Shown: positions 60,787 to 64,000 of the stretch, in pieces | Layout of the letters: each line of letters starts with the position of its first letter | How positions within the stretch are numbered: position 1 is the first letter of the stretch | NCBI RefSeq assembly: GCF_002258785.1 | Contig: NZ_NOYI01000012.1 | Span: forward strand, 248,001 to 312,000 | Direction of reading: 5' to 3' | Source of the DNA: Rhodococcus sp. 06-235-1A | GTDB lineage: Bacteria > Actinomycetota > Actinomycetes > Mycobacteriales > Mycobacteriaceae | Length of the DNA stretch: 64,000 nt | The notes under the pieces: model-generated | The model's input: only the letters and a program-made list of their open reading frames with translations | Database searches by the model: none | What the model was told of the DNA's origin: nothing | Position numbers and translations under genes: made by a program

Positions 60787-63333
60787 ATGGGAAAAAAGAC
60801 CGGCAAGCGGGGGTCCGGTGGACTCGATCGCGGTGAGCTGCGCATCTATCTCGGGGCCGCGCCGGGGGTCGGTAAGACCTTCGCGATGCTCGGTGAAGCG
60901 CACCGCAGGCAAGAACGTGGATGCGACGTGGTCGCGGGCGTGGTGGAAACCCACGGCCGCGCCCGCACCGCCGCGTTACTGGACGGCATCGAACTGGTTC
61001 CTGCGCGGACAGTTCACTACCGCGGATCGATCGCTCACGAACTCGACGTCGCAGCGATCATCGAGCGTGAGCCTTCGCTGGTGCTCGTCGACGAACTCGC
61101 CCACACCAACACCCCGGGTAGCGCCCACGAGAAGCGCTGGCAGGACGTCGAGGAATTGCTGGCAGCGGGAATCGATGTGGTCTCGACCCTGAACGTGCAG
61201 CATCTGGAAAGTCTCAACGATGTCGTCGAGCAGATCACCGGTGTGCCGCAACGAGAAACCGTCCCGGACTCGGTGGTACGGGCTGCAGAACAGATCGAAC
61301 TGGTCGATGTGGCTCCAGAAGCACTGCGTCGCAGGCTCTCCCACGGAAACATCTACGCAGCCGAAAAGGTCGACGCCGCGCTGAGCAACTATTTCCGGCA
61401 AGGCAATCTGACTGCCCTGCGCGAACTGTCGTTGTTGTGGATCGCCGATCAGGTCGATGCTGCGTTGGCGAAATACCGCAGTACACATGACATCACCGAC
61501 ATGTGGGAAGCACGTGAGCGAGTTGTCGTCTCGGTGACCGGTGGACCGGAGTCCGAGACCCTGTTGCGTCGCGCAAGCCGGATCGCCTCGCGGTCCAGTG
61601 CGGAACTGATGGTGCTGCACGTGATCCGAGGTGACGGCCTCACCGGCGTCTCGGCACCGCAGATGGGGAAAGTCCGCGTACTCGCAGCGAGTCTCGGCGC
61701 AAGTATGCACAGTGTCGTCGGTGACGACGTGCCGACCACGCTGCTCGACTTCGCACGGGGGGCCAACGCAACCCAGCTCGTCATCGGAACCTCACGGCGG
61801 TCTCGCTGGGCCCGGATACTGGACGAGGGCATCGGCGCTGCGGTCATTCAGAACTCGGGCAAGATCGACGTGCACATGGTCACCCACAACCAGATCAGTC
61901 GAGGTTTTCGGCTCGGCCGGCTGATCCCGCCCAATCCGAAGCACCGACGAGTTCTGTCCTGGGTTGCCGCAGTGGTCGTACCCGTTGTCTCGGCCATGGC
62001 GATGCTGCTGGTGGATCCGTATCTCGATCTCGGCGGCGAGAGCGCCCTGTTCTTCATGGTCGTACTGGCCGTTGCGCTCCTGGGCGGCGTTGCGCCCGCG
62101 GCACTGTCGGCGTTGATCGCAGGATTGTTGCTCAACTACTTCTTCGCCGACCCGCGGTACAGCTTCACCATCGCCGAACCCGACAACTTCGTCACCACCG
62201 TGGTGCTGCTCATCATGGCAGTGGCAGTGGCATTCCTGGTCGACGCGGCTGCCCGACGCACCCGCGAAGCTCGGCGAGCGTCACAGGAGGCCGAGCTCCT
62301 GACACTGTTCGCCGGAACGGTGCTGCGCGGCGGCGACATTCGAACGCTGTTGGAGCGAGTCCGCGAGACGTACTCCCAGCGCGCGGTCTCGATCATCAGA
62401 GGTGCTGGTGTGATCGTCGAATCGGTCGGTGATTCTCCACCCGCCGTGCCCGATGACGCCGACACCGCGATCGACACCCCCGACGGTTCCTTCACGTTGC
62501 TCCTGTCCGGTACCAAGACCGGTGCGCACGATCGACGTGTGCTCAGTGCCGTAGCCAACCAGGCCATGGGCCTGATCAGGCAGACCGAACTCGCCCAGGA
62601 GGCCAGCGCCGCCGCAGGACTGAAGGAGGTCGACCGTCTTCGGCGGGCGCTGCTGTCCGCGGTCAGCCACGACCTACGAACGCCGCTCGCCGCGGTCAAG
62701 GCTGCCGTGTCGAGTCTGCGTGCGACCGATGTCGAATTCTCTGCCGAGGACACCGCGGAGTTGTTGGCGACCATCGAGGAATCGACCGACCAACTGACGG
62801 GTCTGGTGGGCAACCTGCTCGATTCGTCACGGTTGGCCGCGGGGGTCATTCAGCCGAGCCGGTCCATCGTGTACGTCGAAGACGCTGTGGACGCAGCGCT
62901 CGTCGGAACGCACACTGGTCGCGAACTCGTCATCGTCGATGTCGACGACGTCGCGGTCTCCGCCGACGCAGGTCTGCTCGAGCGCGTGCTGGCGAATCTG
63001 ATCGACAACGCACTGCGACACGCCCCCGGATCGCCGGTACGGGTCGGGGCCGCCTACATCGGCGACCGAGCAGTGATCACCGTTGCCGACAGCGGCCCGG
63101 GGATCGCGCCCGGAAGCGAGGAAGCCGTCTTCGAGTCCTTCCAACGATCGGGCGACCGCGACAACACCACGGGTGTCGGGCTCGGGCTCTCCGTTGTGCG
63201 TGGGTTCGTCGAAGCCATGGGAGGCTCGGTGACGGTGTCCGACACTGCAGGTGGTGGTGTGACCATGACCGTCGAATTGGCGCGAGCGGAATCGACTGCC
63301 AGAAGCGACCTCTCCGAGCAGACCCATGGGTGA
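60787..63333 (+). CDS. kdpD: Osmosensing sensor histidine kinase KdpD
   Basis: This 848-aa membrane kinase has the N-terminal KdpD domain (Walker A GAAPGVGKT, about 20-28), a UspA-like domain (about 240-360), four membrane helices (about 395-490), then HisKA with phospho-acceptor His628 (AVSHDLRTPLAAVK) and an HATPase region (NLIDNALRHAPG, GLGLSVVRGF). It senses low K+ and phosphorylates KdpE. It overlaps kdpE by 8 nt. A full sensor next to the transporter is the usual layout. Confidence 0.97.
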   Translation: MGKKTGKRGSGGLDRGELRIYLGAAPGVGKTFAMLGEAHRRQERGCDVVAGVVETHGRARTAALLDGIELVPARTVHYRGSIAHELDVAAIIEREPSLVLVDELAHTNTPGSAHEKRWQDVEELLAAGIDVVSTLNVQHLESLNDVVEQITGVPQRETVPDSVVRAAEQIELVDVAPEALRRRLSHGNIYAAEKVDAALSNYFRQGNLTALRELSLLWIADQVDAALAKYRSTHDITDMWEARERVVVSVTGGPESETLLRRASRIASRSSAELMVLHVIRGDGLTGVSAPQMGKVRVLAASLGASMHSVVGDDVPTTLLDFARGANATQLVIGTSRRSRWARILDEGIGAAVIQNSGKIDVHMVTHNQISRGFRLGRLIPPNPKHRRVLSWVAAVVVPVVSAMAMLLVDPYLDLGGESALFFMVVLAVALLGGVAPAALSALIAGLLLNYFFADPRYSFTIAEPDNFVTTVVLLIMAVAVAFLVDAAARRTREARRASQEAELLTLFAGTVLRGGDIRTLLERVRETYSQRAVSIIRGAGVIVESVGDSPPAVPDDADTAIDTPDGSFTLLLSGTKTGAHDRRVLSAVANQAMGLIRQTELAQEASAAAGLKEVDRLRRALLSAVSHDLRTPLAAVKAAVSSLRATDVEFSAEDTAELLATIEESTDQLTGLVGNLLDSSRLAAGVIQPSRSIVYVEDAVDAALVGTHTGRELVIVDVDDVAVSADAGLLERVLANLIDNALRHAPGSPVRVGAAYIGDRAVITVADSGPGIAPGSEEAVFESFQRSGDRDNTTGVGLGLSVVRGFVEAMGGSVTVSDTAGGGVTMTVELARAESTARSDLSEQTHG

Positions 63334-64000
63334 ATCCCGTTCCGCGATCAAGGTTCTGGTTGTCGACGACGAACCGCAGATCGTGCGCGCATTGCGCATC
63401 AACCTCACCGCCCGCGGTTACGGCGTCGTCACCGCGGCCACCGGGACCGGCGCGCTACGCGCCATTGCGTCCGAACACCCCGATGTCGTGATCCTCGACC
63501 TCGGACTGCCCGATATCGGCGGACTGGACGTGCTCGCAGGATTGCGAGGATGGAGCGAGATTCCGGTGATCGTGCTGTCCGCGCGCACCGACAGCGGCGA
63601 CAAGATCGAAGCCCTGGACGCCGGTGCCGACGACTACATCACCAAACCGTTCGGGATGGACGAATTTCTGGCCCGGCTACGCGTCGCCGTCCGCAGACGA
63701 GCCATCAGGACGTCCCCTACGGACCCGCTCGTGACCACCTCGTCCTTCACGATCGATCTGGCCTCCAAGAGGGTGACCAGGGACGGCGAGATCGTGCACC
63801 TCACGCGCACCGAATGGGGAGTCCTCGAGATGCTGGCCCGCAATGCGGGCAAGCTGGTGGGGCAGAAAGAACTGCTCAGAACGGTGTGGGGTCCCGGGCA
63901 CGATCACGGATCCAACTATCTGCGGATCTACATGTCTCAACTCCGACGCAAGCTGGAAGTAGACCCGGGCAAGCCTCGGCATCTCATCACCGAGACGGGA
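63326..64000 (+). CDS. kdpE: Response regulator KdpE (truncated by window end)
   Basis: 225 codons are present, probably nearly the whole protein. The receiver domain has the acidic pair DDE, phospho-acceptor Asp58 (VVILDLGLPD), Thr/Ser in LSARTD and Lys in ITKPF. The OmpR-type winged helix follows (HLTRTEWGVLEMLARNAGKLVGQKELLRTVWG, SNYLRIYMSQLRRKLE). It activates kdp transcription, probably through the repeats at 55907-55928. It starts within the kdpD stop. Confidence 0.96.
   Translation, partial: MGESRSAIKVLVVDDEPQIVRALRINLTARGYGVVTAATGTGALRAIASEHPDVVILDLGLPDIGGLDVLAGLRGWSEIPVIVLSARTDSGDKIEALDAGADDYITKPFGMDEFLARLRVAVRRRAIRTSPTDPLVTTSSFTIDLASKRVTRDGEIVHLTRTEWGVLEMLARNAGKLVGQKELLRTVWGPGHDHGSNYLRIYMSQLRRKLEVDPGKPRHLITETG

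Overview
This window is high-GC actinobacterial DNA, most likely Rhodococcus or a close relative in the Mycobacteriales (inferred from gene content, codon use and gene order; no search was run). From memory of the M. tuberculosis map, the backbone is collinear with Rv3708c-Rv3722c: asd, ask, leuA, murT-gatD, recR-ybaB, an SRPBCC gene, the FAD oxidoreductase/methyltransferase pair, dnaX, SRP RNA and the aspartate aminotransferase. Accessory blocks interrupt this backbone. dnaQ and the amidase gene expected in that order are absent.

Layout: 1-402 is the start of a Tat-exported multicopper oxidase. 520-5763 holds an orphan sugar-type ABC ATPase, the ask-asd operon with an internal beta-subunit start, and a FUSC membrane protein. 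5782-7779 is leuA with a leucine leader peptide, hairpin and terminator. 7817-11219 is accessory: lipoprotein, small membrane proteins, LysR and EamA exporter. 11272-14578 carries murT-gatD (peptidoglycan amidation), a decayed DUF559-like fragment and recR-ybaB. 14703-18813 carries a TetR gene, an SRPBCC gene and the two genes for 10-methyl fatty acid synthesis, with a perfect CRP-type site upstream. 18821-36221 is mostly lipid and aldehyde metabolism: two MpaB-family oxygenases, an aldehyde dehydrogenase, acyl-CoA ligase, acyl-CoA-binding protein, YdeP-like molybdoenzyme, hydrolases and fadA-fadB. mIHF and a regulated cation/proton antiporter lie inside this block. 36456-49127 has dnaX, a helicase-domain protein, an HhH-GPD repair protein, a large LuxR regulator, transglutaminase, phoU, ynfA, a secreted lipase and a TetR gene. 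49233-55864 has a drug exporter, aspT, SRP RNA, tRNA-Ser and a LysR/3-hydroxybutyrate module. 55907-64000 is the kdp potassium-uptake operon, with kdpE running off the window.

The most interesting signal is in dnaX. An A7 run in register as A_AAA_AAA is followed by an immediate -1 stop, a 7-nt spacer and a perfect 9-bp GC-rich hairpin, the same layout as the E. coli tau/gamma frameshift site. Other points of note are: a perfect 18-bp-arm palindrome holding two overlapping opposed -10 boxes and both start codons of a divergent TetR/MpaB pair; two families of dispersed palindromes found only between convergent genes; a set of leaderless promoters; and an oxygenase-aldehyde dehydrogenase-acyl-CoA ligase cluster that could be a small oxidative lipid pathway.
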